A DNA stretch of 64,000 nucleotides from Kibdelosporangium banguiense. Its GTDB lineage: Bacteria; Actinomycetota; Actinomycetes; Mycobacteriales; Pseudonocardiaceae. This document shows positions 17,601 to 27,430 of the stretch, piece after piece (within the stretch, counting starts at the first letter, position 1; each line of letters starts with the position of its first letter). The notes under the pieces are model-generated. The model was not told the DNA's origin, searched no databases, and was given only the letters and a program-made list of their open reading frames with translations. The DNA is taken from positions 819,203 through 883,202 of the forward strand of contig NZ_JAGINW010000001.1 in the NCBI RefSeq assembly GCF_017876405.1, read 5' to 3'. Made by a program: the position numbers and the translations under genes.

Positions 17601-18767
17601 ATGGGGACGGATGGGCCCAGGTTCACCAGACGCCAGATGTTGATCGGTACGGCCGCTGTCACGGCGACGGCGGTGGCCGTCCCGGTGACGATCAGATCAG
17701 GCGCGGCAAACGCTGCTCCTTCACCCGGCACAGTCGCCCCTCTTGACGCGATTGTGCTCGGCGCCGGGATGGCCGGCCTGGCTGCCGCTCGCGACCTCGC
17801 CGACCGCGGCAAGAACGTCGTCGTGCTCGAGGCAAGAGACCGGATCGGCGGTCGCATGTGGACTGATCGCGGCGCCGCGAGTATCCCGGTCGAGCGCGGC
17901 GCCGAACTGGTGCACGGCGCCGACATCAGTACGTGGCCGCTGATCCGCGGCCAGGGACTGGCGACACACGAGATGAAGATCGCCATCACCCGCCGCGACC
18001 CCGGCGACCCATGGGAGCAGATCCCACCCGAGCCGGCCGGGGACTTCCGGGTCATCGGCGGCTACGACCAGATCCTGCGCCCACTCACGGGCGGCTTGAC
18101 CATCCAGTTGAACACGGTGATCCGCCAGATCGAGTATGGCGGGGACGGCGTTGTGGTACGGGCAGACCAGGCCGGAACCGCCGTGACGTTCCAGGCACGG
18201 GCCGCAGTCGTTGCGCTCCCGCTTGGTGTGCTGCGCAGTGGCGACGTGACGTTCTCGCCCGCACTGCCCGAGGCGAAGGTCGCGGCGATGGCGGCGGTCC
18301 GCTATCACTCCGCGTGCAAGGTGCTGCTGGAGTTCCCCAAGCCGGTGCTGCCGTTGAACGCGGACAATGTCGTGCGCCTTCCCGGCAATCCAGACACTCT
18401 CTGGAACTCCTCGACATCGGTGCCCGGGTTCACCGGGCAGGTCGTCACCGGATGGTCAGAAGGCGACGCGGCACGGGAACTGCTGGCCCTGCCCGCCGAG
18501 GCCCGCCACAAACAGGTGCTGGAAGTGGTGCGGGCAGCCGCGGGCGAGCCGAATCTGATGTACAGCAAGGTCATCGAGCACGACTGGGTCAACGACCCGT
18601 TCGCCCGCGGCGCCTACCCGCTCGACGTCCCCGGCGAGGACGAGATCTACCGTCCGGTCAACGACAAGCTGTTCTGGGCCGGCGTCGTCACGCCCCAGAT
18701 CGACCTGTCCTACGACAGCGGCCGGAAGGCAGCTACCGAACTGCTCCAACGCCTTCCCGTCGCATGA
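17601..18767 (+). CDS. Tat-exported flavin amine oxidase
   Basis: This 388-residue protein starts MGTDGPRFTRRQMLIG, a twin-arginine signal followed by a hydrophobic segment and an AxA site (ANAA). The FAD-binding fold follows: VLGAGMAGLAAARDLADRG, VVLEARDRIGGRMWTDRG and a C-terminal LFWAGVVT where amine oxidases carry the second FAD motif. It probably oxidises amines or polyamines outside the membrane to imine/aldehyde plus H2O2. The ATG at 17601 was preferred over an upstream in-frame ATG because it places the RR motif at the N-terminus. Confidence 0.88.
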   Translation: MGTDGPRFTRRQMLIGTAAVTATAVAVPVTIRSGAANAAPSPGTVAPLDAIVLGAGMAGLAAARDLADRGKNVVVLEARDRIGGRMWTDRGAASIPVERGAELVHGADISTWPLIRGQGLATHEMKIAITRRDPGDPWEQIPPEPAGDFRVIGGYDQILRPLTGGLTIQLNTVIRQIEYGGDGVVVRADQAGTAVTFQARAAVVALPLGVLRSGDVTFSPALPEAKVAAMAAVRYHSACKVLLEFPKPVLPLNADNVVRLPGNPDTLWNSSTSVPGFTGQVVTGWSEGDAARELLALPAEARHKQVLEVVRAAAGEPNLMYSKVIEHDWVNDPFARGAYPLDVPGEDEIYRPVNDKLFWAGVVTPQIDLSYDSGRKAATELLQRLPVA

Positions 18768-18897
18768 CACGGAGTATCCCGGTCGCATCGGTTCGAACGC
18801 CGGAACCGCCCGTTGCCGGACCGGAATCACCCCTGGGATTGGCAGTCAGCACGCTGGGCATGCCATGCGTGCCAGGATCGAACGCAGTCCGCGCGCA

Positions 18898-19014
18898 CCT
18901 CACCTCCGCGATGTGCTCGACATCCCGGATTGTGGTGACTGGATCCAGCAGGAACGCCCGACCGAGGTCAACGCGGCCCTGCTGAGCTTTCTGCAGACTC
19001 TTCCCACGGCATGA
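18898..19014 (+). pseudogene. Epoxide-hydrolase-type alpha/beta hydrolase, C-terminal remnant
   Basis: The frame ending at the TGA 19012-19014 reads LRDVLDIPDCGDWIQQERP then EVNAALLSFLQTLP. This is the final catalytic-His loop and helix of an epoxide hydrolase-like protein; the usual CGHW is CGDW here. Nothing of the rest of the gene is present. Confidence 0.7.
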
Positions 19015-19017
19015 ACC

Positions 19018-19971
19018 TCAGGGAATCAGGACGATCTTCCCTTGCACCCGTCCTGACTCGCTGAGTTCCTGCGCCTTGGCAACGTTCGCGAGCGGCAGCG
19101 TCTCCTCAACGGCCACCCGCAGCTGTCCGCGGGCAGCGAGCGCGGCGAGCTGCGTCAGATCCGTCGTGTTTGGACTGACGATGACGTCCGCGAAGCGGAC
19201 ACCCAACTTGCCGGCCGTCGCGCGTACCTCCGCGCGGCCTGGATTGGGCTGACGCAGATCGATGAAGATGCCGCTCGGTGCCAGGATGGTCAGCGAGCGA
19301 GGGGCGTAGTCGTCCCCCAGTGGGTCCAGGACGATGTCCACTCGGTCGCTGATCGCCTCGGTGAAGTCGACCCTCGTGTAGTCGATCAGCTCGTCGGCGC
19401 CCAACTCCCGCAAGAAGGCATGTTTCCCAGCGCGTGCTGTGCCGATCACGTGTGCGCCGCGTGCCTTCGCGATCTGCACGGCCAGGTGCCCGACACCCCC
19501 GGCCGCCGCATGCACCAGCACCCGCTGCCCGGGCGCTACCTGGGCTGTGGTCACCAGCGCCTGCCAGGCCGTCAGGCCTGCTGTTGCCAAAGCCCCCGCC
19601 TGTACAATGTCTACTTCGGACGGTACACGGGCCAGCATGCCGGCCGGGGTGACGGTGTACTGCGCTTGCGCACCATTCGGCGGGAAGACCATGCCATACA
19701 CCGCATCACCAGGCTTGAAGTCCGTCACGTCGCCGCCCACGGCCTCCACCACACCTGCCACGTCCATGCCAGGCGTGAACGGCGGCTGGTGGGAATGGTG
19801 GCCGGCGAGTCCGGCGCGTGTCTTCCAGTCCGCGGGATTGACGCCGGCCGCCCGGACACGGACCAGTACCTGACCAGGTCCGGGCACAGGCCGTTCCACG
19901 GTTGCGATCCGGAGGACCTCGGAGCCGCCGTAACCGAGCTGGCGGACGGCGTACATGGAGTGCGTGGTCAT
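19018..19971 (-). CDS. NADP-dependent zinc-free quinone oxidoreductase
   Basis: This 317-residue medium-chain dehydrogenase/reductase of the zeta-crystallin class has PGMDVAGVVEAVG, AAAGGVGHLAVQIAKARGA (NADPH motif) and lacks the zinc-binding Cys cluster. Such enzymes reduce quinones or enones. The ATG is preceded by GGAAGAAG. It follows a second, distantly related MDR gene at 20016 with 44 bp between them and is probably co-transcribed. Confidence 0.9.
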   Translation of the reverse strand: MTTHSMYAVRQLGYGGSEVLRIATVERPVPGPGQVLVRVRAAGVNPADWKTRAGLAGHHSHQPPFTPGMDVAGVVEAVGGDVTDFKPGDAVYGMVFPPNGAQAQYTVTPAGMLARVPSEVDIVQAGALATAGLTAWQALVTTAQVAPGQRVLVHAAAGGVGHLAVQIAKARGAHVIGTARAGKHAFLRELGADELIDYTRVDFTEAISDRVDIVLDPLGDDYAPRSLTILAPSGIFIDLRQPNPGRAEVRATAGKLGVRFADVIVSPNTTDLTQLAALAARGQLRVAVEETLPLANVAKAQELSESGRVQGKIVLIP

Positions 19972-20015
19972 GACTTCTTCCTTGCGGTCATTGGCTTGCG
20001 GGCACGAACTGTCCA

Positions 20016-20939
20016 CTACGAGATGCGCAGGGTCGTCCTGCCCGTCAGCTCGCGACGGCCCAGGGCCGCCAGCAGGTCGGCCGCCTGCTCCCAGGAAGCG
20101 GAGCCGGTGACCTGAGGGTCGAGGCGTTTGGTCTCGGCCAGGCGCGCCAGCAACTCCAGCTGCCGCACACCGCGAGCGGCCTCACGTAGCCCGTCGCTGT
20201 TGTAGACGCTCACGAGCTTCGCCCCGCGGTGCTGCGCGAACCAGAAGAACGGCACGCTCGCGGTCTCGGATGCGGTCTGCGCGAGCGACGCCACCACCCC
20301 GCGCTCGGCCACCAGCGACATCGCCCGGCTGAGCACATCGCCACCCACCAAGTCCACGATCAGATCAAATGGTCCTTCGGCTTCCTCGGCCGTCACCGTG
20401 GTCAGCCAGTCGAAGGCACGTAGTTGCTCACGTCGTTCCGGTGAACTGACCAACCCGGTGACCTCCGCGCCCGCAAGATGCGCCAACTGCACCGCGAGCA
20501 GGCCGACACCGCCCGTCGCGCCGGTCACCAGCACCCGGGACCCCAGCAGGAAACCGCCCGCTTCCAGACCCGCGAGCGCGGCAAGTCCGCTGTTGGGCAA
20601 CGCCGCCGCCACATCGTCGGACAGCGAGTCGGGAATCGGCGCGACCAGCGAGCTGTCGACCACGGCCCGCTCCGCCCAGCCCCCGGGACGAGTAGCGGCG
20701 TAGCCCATCACCCGCGTGCCCACCGACGGCCCGGAACCGTCCACGGCCGGCTCGGCGACGACCCCGACCACGTCCAGCCCCACCGCCCTCCCAGGCGGCG
20801 CCAACCGAACCGAGTGCAGGTCTCCCCTGCTCACGGTCGATGCCGACACCTCCACCAGAAGCTCACTGCCACTGCGGACAGGCTCCGGCACGTCGGCGAA
20901 CTCCACCGTGCCGCCTGTCGTCGTGATCAACGCACGCAC
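20016..20939 (-). CDS. Zinc-free alcohol dehydrogenase-like MDR oxidoreductase
   Basis: The product is 307 residues from GTG 20939 (VRALITTTGGTVEF). It has GLDVVGVVAEP, GATGGVGLLAVQLAHLAGA for NADPH binding and no catalytic zinc ligands, so it belongs with quinone or enoyl reductases of the MDR superfamily. GAGAGGG upstream supports the GTG; longer starts would overlap the operator. Two AAGTGGGC/GCCCACTT dyads lie 67-124 bp upstream, identical in design to those before the TetR gene at 31994. Confidence 0.85.
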   Translation of the reverse strand: MRALITTTGGTVEFADVPEPVRSGSELLVEVSASTVSRGDLHSVRLAPPGRAVGLDVVGVVAEPAVDGSGPSVGTRVMGYAATRPGGWAERAVVDSSLVAPIPDSLSDDVAAALPNSGLAALAGLEAGGFLLGSRVLVTGATGGVGLLAVQLAHLAGAEVTGLVSSPERREQLRAFDWLTTVTAEEAEGPFDLIVDLVGGDVLSRAMSLVAERGVVASLAQTASETASVPFFWFAQHRGAKLVSVYNSDGLREAARGVRQLELLARLAETKRLDPQVTGSASWEQAADLLAALGRRELTGRTTLRIS

Positions 20940-21005
20940 TCTGATCGCCCTCTCCCCCGTCCGTGGAGGTATGCACGCTGGAGCCCGGACGGCAGCCTCA
21001 ACGAG

Positions 21006-21063
21006 AAGTGGGCGGCGATGCCCACTTAGAGACCGTAACACAAGTGGGCACCACCGCCCACTT
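21006..21063. promoter_or_regulatory. Double operator A, AAGTGGGC-N6-GCCCACTT
   Basis: Two inverted repeats, 21006-21027 and 21042-21063, each have 8-bp perfect arms and a 6-bp spacer, upstream of the MDR gene on the minus strand. The second touches the aldolase stop codon. The same double dyad, with matching spacing and a shared ACCGTAA between dyads, occurs at 31920-31977 before a TetR gene. Confidence 0.8.
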
Positions 21064-22112
21064 CAGTCCGGGCCGACGAAACGCCAGTCGCCGGCGGTCG
21101 TGAGGGCGGCGCGTGACGACCGCAGGGTCAGCGCGATGTCGGTGATCATGTCCTCCTGGCCGCCGACCAGGCCACGAGCACCGACCTCGACAAGGATCGT
21201 GCGTACGTCGATGCCGTAGCGTTCGGCGGCGGCTTCCGCGTGGCGCAGGAAGCTGGAGTACACGCCTGCGTAGCCGAGGGTCAGCGTCTCGCGGTCGACT
21301 CGTACCGGCCGGTCCTGGAGCGGGCGCACGATGTCCTCCGCGGCGTCTTGGAGGGCGAAGAGATCACACCGGTGATCCCACCCGTTGAGATTGGCCACGG
21401 CGATGAACGGCTCGATCGGGCAGTTGCCCGCTCCGGCGCCCTGCCCGGCGAGCGATGCGTCGACGCGTGTCACGCCTTCCTCGACCGCCACCACTGAGTT
21501 CGCCACGGACAGCGACAGGTTCTCGTGCGCGTGGATTCCGATCTCTGTGGACGAATCGAGGACGTCGCGGTACGCGCGGATGCGTTCCCGAACGCCGTCC
21601 ATCATGAGGCGGCCACCGGAGTCGGTGACGTAGACACAGTTCGCGCCGTAGGACTCCATCAGCTTGGCCTGGGAGGCGAGAGTGGCGGCGTCGGCCATGT
21701 GGGACATCATCAGAAAGCCCGAGACGTCCATGCCGAGCTCACGGGCGGTCGAGATGTGCTGGGCCGCGACGTCGGCCTCGGTGCAGTGGGTGGCGATGCG
21801 GACCGAGCGGACTCCGAGGCGCGAGGCGTGCTTGAGCTCCTCGATCGTGCCGATTCCCGGCAGGAGAAGCGTGGTGAGCCGGGCCCTGGTGATCACGGCG
21901 GCCGCGGCTTCGATCCACTCCCAGTCGGTGTGCGAACCGGGGCCGTAGTTCAGGGATCCGCCGGCCAGACCGTCGCCGTGGGCGACCTCGATGCCGTCTA
22001 CGCCGGCGGCGTCGAGTGCGGCGACGATGTGCTGCACGGTCTCGGGTTCGATCCGATGCCGAATGGCGTGCATGCCGTCACGCAGCGTTACATCTTGGAT
22101 GAAGAGCTTCAT
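21063..22112 (-). CDS. 4-hydroxy-2-oxovalerate aldolase
   Basis: This 349-residue DRE-TIM aldolase starts [18 protein letters not shown], with the metal/catalytic Asp and His, and has [17 protein letters not shown] and metal-site GIHAHENLS. It splits 4-hydroxy-2-oxoacids to pyruvate plus an aldehyde in the last step of meta-cleavage pathways and normally forms a channelling complex with the acylating aldehyde dehydrogenase encoded directly upstream (ATGA overlap). Length is typical for the family. It is the third gene of the hydratase/dehydrogenase/aldolase operon. Confidence 0.97.
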   Translation of the reverse strand: MKLFIQDVTLRDGMHAIRHRIEPETVQHIVAALDAAGVDGIEVAHGDGLAGGSLNYGPGSHTDWEWIEAAAAVITRARLTTLLLPGIGTIEELKHASRLGVRSVRIATHCTEADVAAQHISTARELGMDVSGFLMMSHMADAATLASQAKLMESYGANCVYVTDSGGRLMMDGVRERIRAYRDVLDSSTEIGIHAHENLSLSVANSVVAVEEGVTRVDASLAGQGAGAGNCPIEPFIAVANLNGWDHRCDLFALQDAAEDIVRPLQDRPVRVDRETLTLGYAGVYSSFLRHAEAAAERYGIDVRTILVEVGARGLVGGQEDMITDIALTLRSSRAALTTAGDWRFVGPD

Positions 22113-23062
22113 GCCACCGCCTCCTCGATCTCGGCGGCGATCGCCTCGCCGGCGCGCAGCGCGGCGGAGGTCATGATGTCCAGGTTGCCCGCGTAGGCAG
22201 GCAGGTAGTGCGCAGCGCCTTCGACCTCGAGGAAAACCGAGACCTGGTGCGTCACGAGACGGTCTGTGAGGGTGTGGACGGGCTGGTCACGAGGAATCGG
22301 CGTGATCTGTACATCCTGTTTGAGCCGGTATCCGGGCACGTATGCGGCGACGTCGGCGACCATCGCGGCAATGGCGTCGTGGATCCGCTGATGGACACTC
22401 TCGTCGGGACTGTCAACCAGGGTCAGAACGGTGTCACGCATGATGAGAGGCGGTTCGGCCGGATTCAGGATGATGACCGCTTTTCCCCTGGCAGCACCGC
22501 CGACGACCTCGATTGCCTTCGCGGTCGTCTCGGTGAACTCGTCGATGTTGGCGCGCGTGCCGGGGCCGGCGGATTTCGAGGCGATGGAGGCGACGATCTC
22601 GCCGTAGGCGACCGGCACGACACGGGAGATCGCGGCGACGATCGGGATCGTCGCCTGCCCGCCGCAGGTGACCATGTTGATGTTGGTGACGGCTCCGTCG
22701 CGGTCCAGGTGTTCATCGAGGTTGACGGCTGGAACGACGTAAGGGCCGATGGCAGCGGGCGTGAGGTCGACCATCACCTTGCCGTGCGGCGCGAGTTTGG
22801 CGGCGTTGGCCTTGTGCGCACCGGCCGAGGTCGCGTCGAACACGACGGAGATCTCGTCGAACCCGGGCATGTTGATGAGCCCGTCGACGCCTTTGGCTGT
22901 GGTCGGCACACCCATGCGGGCGGCGCGCGCGAGGCCGTCGGAGCTGGGATCGATACCGACCATGGCGGCCATCTCGAGCGTCGATGACAGACGCATGACC
23001 TTGATCATCAAGTCGGTGCCGATGTTGCCTGGGCCGATGACGGCTACGCGGCTCGTAGTCAC
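22109..23062 (-). CDS. Acetaldehyde dehydrogenase (acylating)
   Basis: This 317-residue NAD- and CoA-dependent enzyme has [13 protein letters not shown] at the N-terminus for the cofactor and the catalytic Cys133 in [12 protein letters not shown]. It turns the aldehyde released by the aldolase into acyl-CoA, in complex with it. It overlaps both neighbours by 4 bp (ATGA at each side), indicating coupled translation and matched stoichiometry. Length and motifs are canonical. Confidence 0.97.
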   Translation of the reverse strand: MTTSRVAVIGPGNIGTDLMIKVMRLSSTLEMAAMVGIDPSSDGLARAARMGVPTTAKGVDGLINMPGFDEISVVFDATSAGAHKANAAKLAPHGKVMVDLTPAAIGPYVVPAVNLDEHLDRDGAVTNINMVTCGGQATIPIVAAISRVVPVAYGEIVASIASKSAGPGTRANIDEFTETTAKAIEVVGGAARGKAVIILNPAEPPLIMRDTVLTLVDSPDESVHQRIHDAIAAMVADVAAYVPGYRLKQDVQITPIPRDQPVHTLTDRLVTHQVSVFLEVEGAAHYLPAYAGNLDIMTSAALRAGEAIAAEIEEAVA

Positions 23063-23889
23063 GGTTTCTCCTCAGTGTCGGCGAATGCGATCGCGACGGA
23101 TGAGAGCGGGGCTCCGTCCAGAGTCAGATCCGCCCGCACCTGGGCGCCTGGCTTGACGGCGACCATCGGTCCCAGTGCGCCGGAGAGGACGACCTGACCC
23201 GCCAACAGGGGATCGCCGAGCCTGACGGCGGTTCTGGCCAGCCAGGCAAGCGCCTCAAGGGGATCGCCAAGACAGGCCGCACCGGTGCCGGTGGACACGA
23301 CAACCCCGTCGATGCTCATGGACATGCCGACGTCCCGAGGGGCGAACGAGTCGATCTCCAGCCGGTCGTCCGCGAGGACGTAGCGTCCCGACGAGCCGTT
23401 GTCCGCGACGGTGTCGGTGAAGGTGATGTCCCAGTCCGAGATCCGGCTGTCGACGATCTCGATGGCGGCGGTCGCGTACGCGATCGCGGTGCGGACGTCC
23501 GCAGCGCTGAGGCCGGGTTCGAGCAGGTCGTCCTTGAGGACGAAGGCGAGTTCGGCCTCGACTCTGGGCTGCAACAGGCCGATTGGGACCGTTGCGTCGG
23601 CCGCGACCGCCATGCTGTCCAGCAGCACACCGAAGTCGGGCTGGTCGACGCCAAGCTGTCGCTGGACAGCCTCGGAGGTGAGGCCGACCTTGCGCCCTGT
23701 TATCCGGGCACCTCTCGACACATGCCGGGCGATCCCGACGGCCTGGACGGCGTAGGCCAAGGCTGGATCATCACCGATGAGATCCCGGACGGGAGCGCAG
23801 GCGATCCCGGTCTCGGCAGCCACCTGCAGACGGTGAGCGGCGTCGCGGACTGCCGCCAAACCGGCGACGGACGCATTTGCACGGGTCAT
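23059..23889 (-). CDS. 2-keto-4-pentenoate hydratase
   Basis: This 276-residue member of the 2-hydroxypentadienoate hydratase (fumarylacetoacetase-like) family has [12 protein letters not shown], the metal-binding VEAELAFVL and [10 protein letters not shown]. It hydrates the dienoate released by the MCP hydrolase to the 4-hydroxy-2-oxoacid used by the aldolase. The ATG at 23889 was chosen for family length; an in-frame ATG at 23973 would add 28 unsupported residues. It leads an operon divergent from the IclR gene. Confidence 0.93.
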   Translation of the reverse strand: MTRANASVAGLAAVRDAAHRLQVAAETGIACAPVRDLIGDDPALAYAVQAVGIARHVSRGARITGRKVGLTSEAVQRQLGVDQPDFGVLLDSMAVAADATVPIGLLQPRVEAELAFVLKDDLLEPGLSAADVRTAIAYATAAIEIVDSRISDWDITFTDTVADNGSSGRYVLADDRLEIDSFAPRDVGMSMSIDGVVVSTGTGAACLGDPLEALAWLARTAVRLGDPLLAGQVVLSGALGPMVAVKPGAQVRADLTLDGAPLSSVAIAFADTEEKP

Positions 23890-24008
23890 GCCCCCAGCGT
23901 CGAGGGCCACGGCGCAGAGCTCTAACAGTTGTGCCGTCCACTGGAACAGAGCAGGCGGGATCGGTCGAACCACGTGTTGAACGATCTGTTCCGGCGGAGT
24001 AACCTCGT

Positions 24009-24040
24009 CTCTAGAACGCCGCTCTAGAGCAGCGCTCTAC
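24009..24040. promoter_or_regulatory. Operator-like repeats in the hydratase/IclR divergent region
   Basis: CTCTAGA occurs at 24010-24016 and 24022-24028, within the palindrome GCTCTAGAGC (24021-24030), and GCGCTCTA follows at 24032-24039. They lie just upstream of the IclR start in a 150-bp divergent intergenic region, the usual place for an IclR operator controlling both directions. Confidence 0.55.
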
Positions 24041-24041
24041 C

Positions 24042-24779
24042 GTGAGGATCGTGCTGGTGAAAGTGGCGTTCATGACAACACTGGACAACGCCCCGTCTGT
24101 CCTTTGGAAGGCTTTCGACGTGCTCGACGCCTTCAGCCATGGCCGCCGGGTGCTCACGCTCAGCGAGATCTCACGCCGTAGCGGCCTGCCGAAGTCGACG
24201 GTTCACCGGATCCTGTTGATGCTGCTGAAGGTGCAGGCTGTCGAGCAGGTCGACGGCGGCTATACGGTGGGGCTCCGGATGTTCACCGTCGGATCGATGT
24301 CCGCGGAGGTGAGATTGCGTGAGCTGTCGCTCCCCCATCTTGAGCGGTTGCGGCGGGTGACTCGGCAAACTGTGCATCTGGCGGTGATCCGCGACGGTGA
24401 CGCGATCTACCTTGAGAAGCTGCCCAGCCTGGTCTCACCGCATACTCCGGCGCTCGTCGGCGGCCGCCTTCCGGCCCATCGAACCGGTGTCGGCAAGGCA
24501 TTGCTCGCCTTCAACGAGGACCAGCACCGGGTCGGCCCTTCCCTGGCTCTACGCCTGGAAAGTGTCCGGCGCGACGGCTTCGCGAGCGACCGGGAGGAGT
24601 CAGCCCGTGGCCTGGCTTGCGTGGCTGTCCCGATACTGGTCGGCGAGCGTGCGCCGGCCGCGATCTCCGTTGCCTTCGCTGCCAACGACGGTGACGGCCA
24701 GATCTTCCTCAATGCTCTGCGCGAGACCGCGTGCGCGCTTTCGCGTGTGGTTGCGAGCGTCCCGTCTTTGGTTTCATGA
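24042..24779 (+). CDS. IclR-family regulator of the meta-cleavage genes
   Basis: The product has 245 residues from GTG 24042, or 235 from the ATG at 24072. The N-terminal winged helix reads FSHGRRVLTLSEISRRSGLP then KSTVHRILLML. The effector-binding domain follows, with YLEKLPS, GRLPAHRTGVGKALLAF and SARGLACVAVPI. IclR proteins commonly control aromatic catabolism and sense pathway intermediates. It is divergent from the hydratase operon and overlaps the following TetR gene by 4 bp. Confidence 0.93.
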   Translation: MRIVLVKVAFMTTLDNAPSVLWKAFDVLDAFSHGRRVLTLSEISRRSGLPKSTVHRILLMLLKVQAVEQVDGGYTVGLRMFTVGSMSAEVRLRELSLPHLERLRRVTRQTVHLAVIRDGDAIYLEKLPSLVSPHTPALVGGRLPAHRTGVGKALLAFNEDQHRVGPSLALRLESVRRDGFASDREESARGLACVAVPILVGERAPAAISVAFAANDGDGQIFLNALRETACALSRVVASVPSLVS

Positions 24780-25402
24780 CTCGCGACCGCGCCGCCGACG
24801 ATTCGGCCGAAGTGATGATGAGCTCCCGTGAGGCGATCCTGGCGGCTGCCGAGCGGTTGATGACAACTGTGGGATACGACAAGGCATCGATCTCGCGGAC
24901 CTGTCGCGAGTCCGGCCTGCCGGTCGGCTCGCTCTACCACCATTTCGGCAGCAAGGCCGGCCTGCTGGCCGCCGTCTACCAGCGCTTTCAGACGCGCTTC
25001 CTCGACGGCCTGGCGCAAGCCGTCGAAACTGCGCAGACAGCCGAAGAGGGGCTCGCGGCATTCTGGGACGGCGCTGTGCAAGCGGTCGTCGACGACTACC
25101 CGTACTTCACCCTCACCCTCGAACTGGTGCGCCTGAGTCGTGACGACGCCGAGATACGCCGTGTCGTGGAGACGGACACACGGGCCACGGAGCAGCATCT
25201 CGCGACGACACTCATAGCCTTCACGCGCATGGCCGGTCGGCCGGACGCCGACGACCTCGCACACCGGATGGCGCGGGTCGCCGTGACCTACAGCCGGGCC
25301 GCGATCATGATCGCAGGGGACGACCAGGCGGCGTACCGCCGGCAGATGGAGGACTTCTATCCGATCCTCCACGACCTGATCCTCGGTGCGAAACCGGGCT
25401 AA
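24776..25402 (+). CDS. TetR-family regulator coupled to IclR
   Basis: The product is 208 residues from the ATG that overlaps the IclR stop (ATGA). The HTH reads ILAAAERLMTTVGYDKASIS, RTCRESGLPVGSLYHHF and GSKAGLLAAVY. Its stop overlaps the convergent ferredoxin reductase gene by 4 bp. Two regulators in one transcript at the centre of the aromatic cluster suggest one for the ring-attack operon and one for the lower pathway; the assignment is not visible from sequence. Confidence 0.9.
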   Translation: MTRDRAADDSAEVMMSSREAILAAAERLMTTVGYDKASISRTCRESGLPVGSLYHHFGSKAGLLAAVYQRFQTRFLDGLAQAVETAQTAEEGLAAFWDGAVQAVVDDYPYFTLTLELVRLSRDDAEIRRVVETDTRATEQHLATTLIAFTRMAGRPDADDLAHRMARVAVTYSRAAIMIAGDDQAAYRRQMEDFYPILHDLILGAKPG

Positions 25403-26625
25403 ACCCGCGTCCTGCCGAGCCTGCGCAGCGACACGGCCGGGTCGGCCAATTGAGCAGCACGCACCGGAACGCGATTCTCGATCAGTGGCTTGGTGGCACG
25501 AAGCTCCTTGGGCTGATCGATTCCCGCAGAAGCGACGAGGCGGTCTCCGCGCAGCCAGAACGCCAGGAAACCGTCGCCCGACGGCGTCGAGCGCATGACG
25601 AGCCGATCCCCTGCCTCGGCACGGCCGTACATCTGCAGTCGCTTCCCGTACTGGTCGGACCAGAAGTAGGGCGTCTCGGTGTTGATCACCTGCAGGCCGG
25701 CCATGTTGGCGCCGACCGCGGTGCCGTGGCGCTGCGCGACGTCCCAGTGCTCGATCCGCTGACGGCGGCCGGTGTAGGGACTGACGTAGTTCGCGACGTC
25801 ACCGGCTGCCCAGATCCACCGGTTGCTGGTCCGTCCATGGTCGTCGGTCACGATGCCTGCATCGGTGTGGACGCCGGCCTCGCGGGCCAGCCGGTCGTTG
25901 GGGGCCACACCGCATCCGACCAGCACCGTCGCGGCTTCCAAACGGGTCCCATCGTCGAGTAGCACTTCCTCGACTTCGGGGCCGCCCCGGAATTCCATAG
26001 CGGTGCGGCCGGTGAGGATGCGCACGCCCTCGCTCGTGTGCATCCGCTGCATGATGATCGCGGCGAGGCCGGTCCCGAGCACGCCGATGAGAGGCATCGG
26101 CATCGCCTCCACCACCGTGACGTCGAGTCCGCGACGGCGTGCGACGGCTGCTGCCTCGAGCCCGATGAACCCGCCGCCGATGATCACCAGATGCCCGCCG
26201 GCGTCGAGCCGGTCCGACATCGCCCGGGCGTCGTGGATGTCACGGAGCCCGAGGACGTTGCCGAGATCCTCACCGGCAATGCCGAGCCGCCGAGGGGAGA
26301 CCCCGGTGGCCAGCAGGACGGCGTCGGCGAAGAGGTCCTCGCCGTTGTCGAGGCGCACCCGATGACGCTGCTCGTCGAGCACCGTGGCCCGCACCCCGAG
26401 AACCAGGTCGATGCCATGGTCTACATAGGACTCCGACGGAACGATGGGACGCGGAGTGCCGAGGTCCTCGAACGTTTTTGACAGGGGTGGGCGCTCGTAC
26501 GGCTCATCCGTGCCCGCGTCGACGATGGTGATCCGGCCCTCGAATCCCGAGGCACGCATCGAGAACGCGGCCGCCACTCCGGCCGCGCTGCCGCCGATGA
26601 TGACGTGGTGCAGCGTTCTGCTCAT
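25399..26625 (-). CDS. Ferredoxin-NAD(P)+ reductase of the dioxygenase system
   Basis: This 408-residue protein of the rubredoxin/BphA4 reductase type has an N-terminal FAD motif (VIIGGSAAGVAAAFSMR), the NADH motif (VIIGGGFIGLEAAAVARRRG), a second FAD region WAAGDVANY and the C-terminal reductase domain. It passes electrons from NAD(P)H to the Rieske ferredoxin. The ATG at 26625 was chosen over an in-frame TTG 9 nt upstream. It is the last gene of the ring-hydroxylation operon, 5 bp after the dihydrodiol dehydrogenase. Confidence 0.93.
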   Translation of the reverse strand: MSRTLHHVIIGGSAAGVAAAFSMRASGFEGRITIVDAGTDEPYERPPLSKTFEDLGTPRPIVPSESYVDHGIDLVLGVRATVLDEQRHRVRLDNGEDLFADAVLLATGVSPRRLGIAGEDLGNVLGLRDIHDARAMSDRLDAGGHLVIIGGGFIGLEAAAVARRRGLDVTVVEAMPMPLIGVLGTGLAAIIMQRMHTSEGVRILTGRTAMEFRGGPEVEEVLLDDGTRLEAATVLVGCGVAPNDRLAREAGVHTDAGIVTDDHGRTSNRWIWAAGDVANYVSPYTGRRQRIEHWDVAQRHGTAVGANMAGLQVINTETPYFWSDQYGKRLQMYGRAEAGDRLVMRSTPSGDGFLAFWLRGDRLVASAGIDQPKELRATKPLIENRVPVRAAQLADPAVSLRRLGRTRV

Positions 26626-26630
26626 GTCTT

Positions 26631-27425
26631 TCAACCGGCGTAACGCGGCAGGATGCCGAAGCTGCTGATGTCGAATACCGATCCGGTGACCGTGGCGGAC
26701 TGGGACTTCGCAGCGAGGAGCAGGTAGGCGCCGACGTAGTCCGCTGGTTGGGGTGCGAAGCGCAAAGCGGACCCTTGCGCCATGAGGTCGTTGATCGGAA
26801 TAGCCTCGCCGATCGCGGTGTCCGAGAGCCCCAAAGCCGCCGGGCCGCGCAGATCGGTGTCCATTCCGCCCGGCGCGACGGCGTTGACCCGCACGTCGGG
26901 CGCCAGTTCGTAGGCCAATTGCTTGACCAGGCCAACACCGGCGTGCTTGGAGGCGACGTACAACGGACCGCCCCCGGCAGGGAAGAACGCCGCATTGGAC
27001 AGCGTGAGCACGACCGAACCACGGGATTCGCGCAGCGCCGACAATGCCGCCTTGACGCCGAGGAGGTAGCCCTTGACGTTCACACCGAACAACTCGTCAA
27101 AGCCGGACTCCAACTGTTCGACAGGGGTGTCCGGCAGCGAACGGTTGAAGTCCCACAGGCCCGCGTTGCCGACGAAGGTGTCGAGTTTGCCGAACGACGT
27201 GACGGCCAGGGCGCACGCACGCTCGTTGTCGGAACTGCTCCGGACGTCACCGGCGACGATCTCCACCGCGTCGCCGAGCTTGTCCTTCAGTTCCTCCAGC
27301 TTTTGCTGGGACTTGTCGAAGGCGACCACCCTGGCACCTTCGTCGACGAAGCGCTCTACGATCGCGCGTCCGAGCCCGGATCCGGCGCCGGTGACGACCG
27401 CCGAATGCCCATCCAGCCAGCTCAT
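26631..27425 (-). CDS. cis-dihydrodiol dehydrogenase
   Basis: This 264-residue SDR has VVTGAGSGLGRAIVERF (cofactor site), VGNAGLWD and YVASKHAGVG (Tyr/Lys). The N-terminal MSWLDGHSAVVTG and the GNAGLWDF variant are typical of BphB-type cis-2,3-dihydrodiol dehydrogenases, which rearomatise the dioxygenase product to a catechol using NAD+. It lies between the ferredoxin and reductase genes of the same operon, 5 bp after the ferredoxin stop. Confidence 0.94.
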   Translation of the reverse strand: MSWLDGHSAVVTGAGSGLGRAIVERFVDEGARVVAFDKSQQKLEELKDKLGDAVEIVAGDVRSSSDNERACALAVTSFGKLDTFVGNAGLWDFNRSLPDTPVEQLESGFDELFGVNVKGYLLGVKAALSALRESRGSVVLTLSNAAFFPAGGGPLYVASKHAGVGLVKQLAYELAPDVRVNAVAPGGMDTDLRGPAALGLSDTAIGEAIPINDLMAQGSALRFAPQPADYVGAYLLLAAKSQSATVTGSVFDISSFGILPRYAG

Positions 27426-27430
27426 GGTTT

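Noticed and set aside
24731..24775. Longer start for the TetR gene overlapping IclR by 49 bp
   Set aside because: The ATG at 24776 gives a 4-bp ATGA overlap with the IclR stop and the usual TetR N-terminal length.
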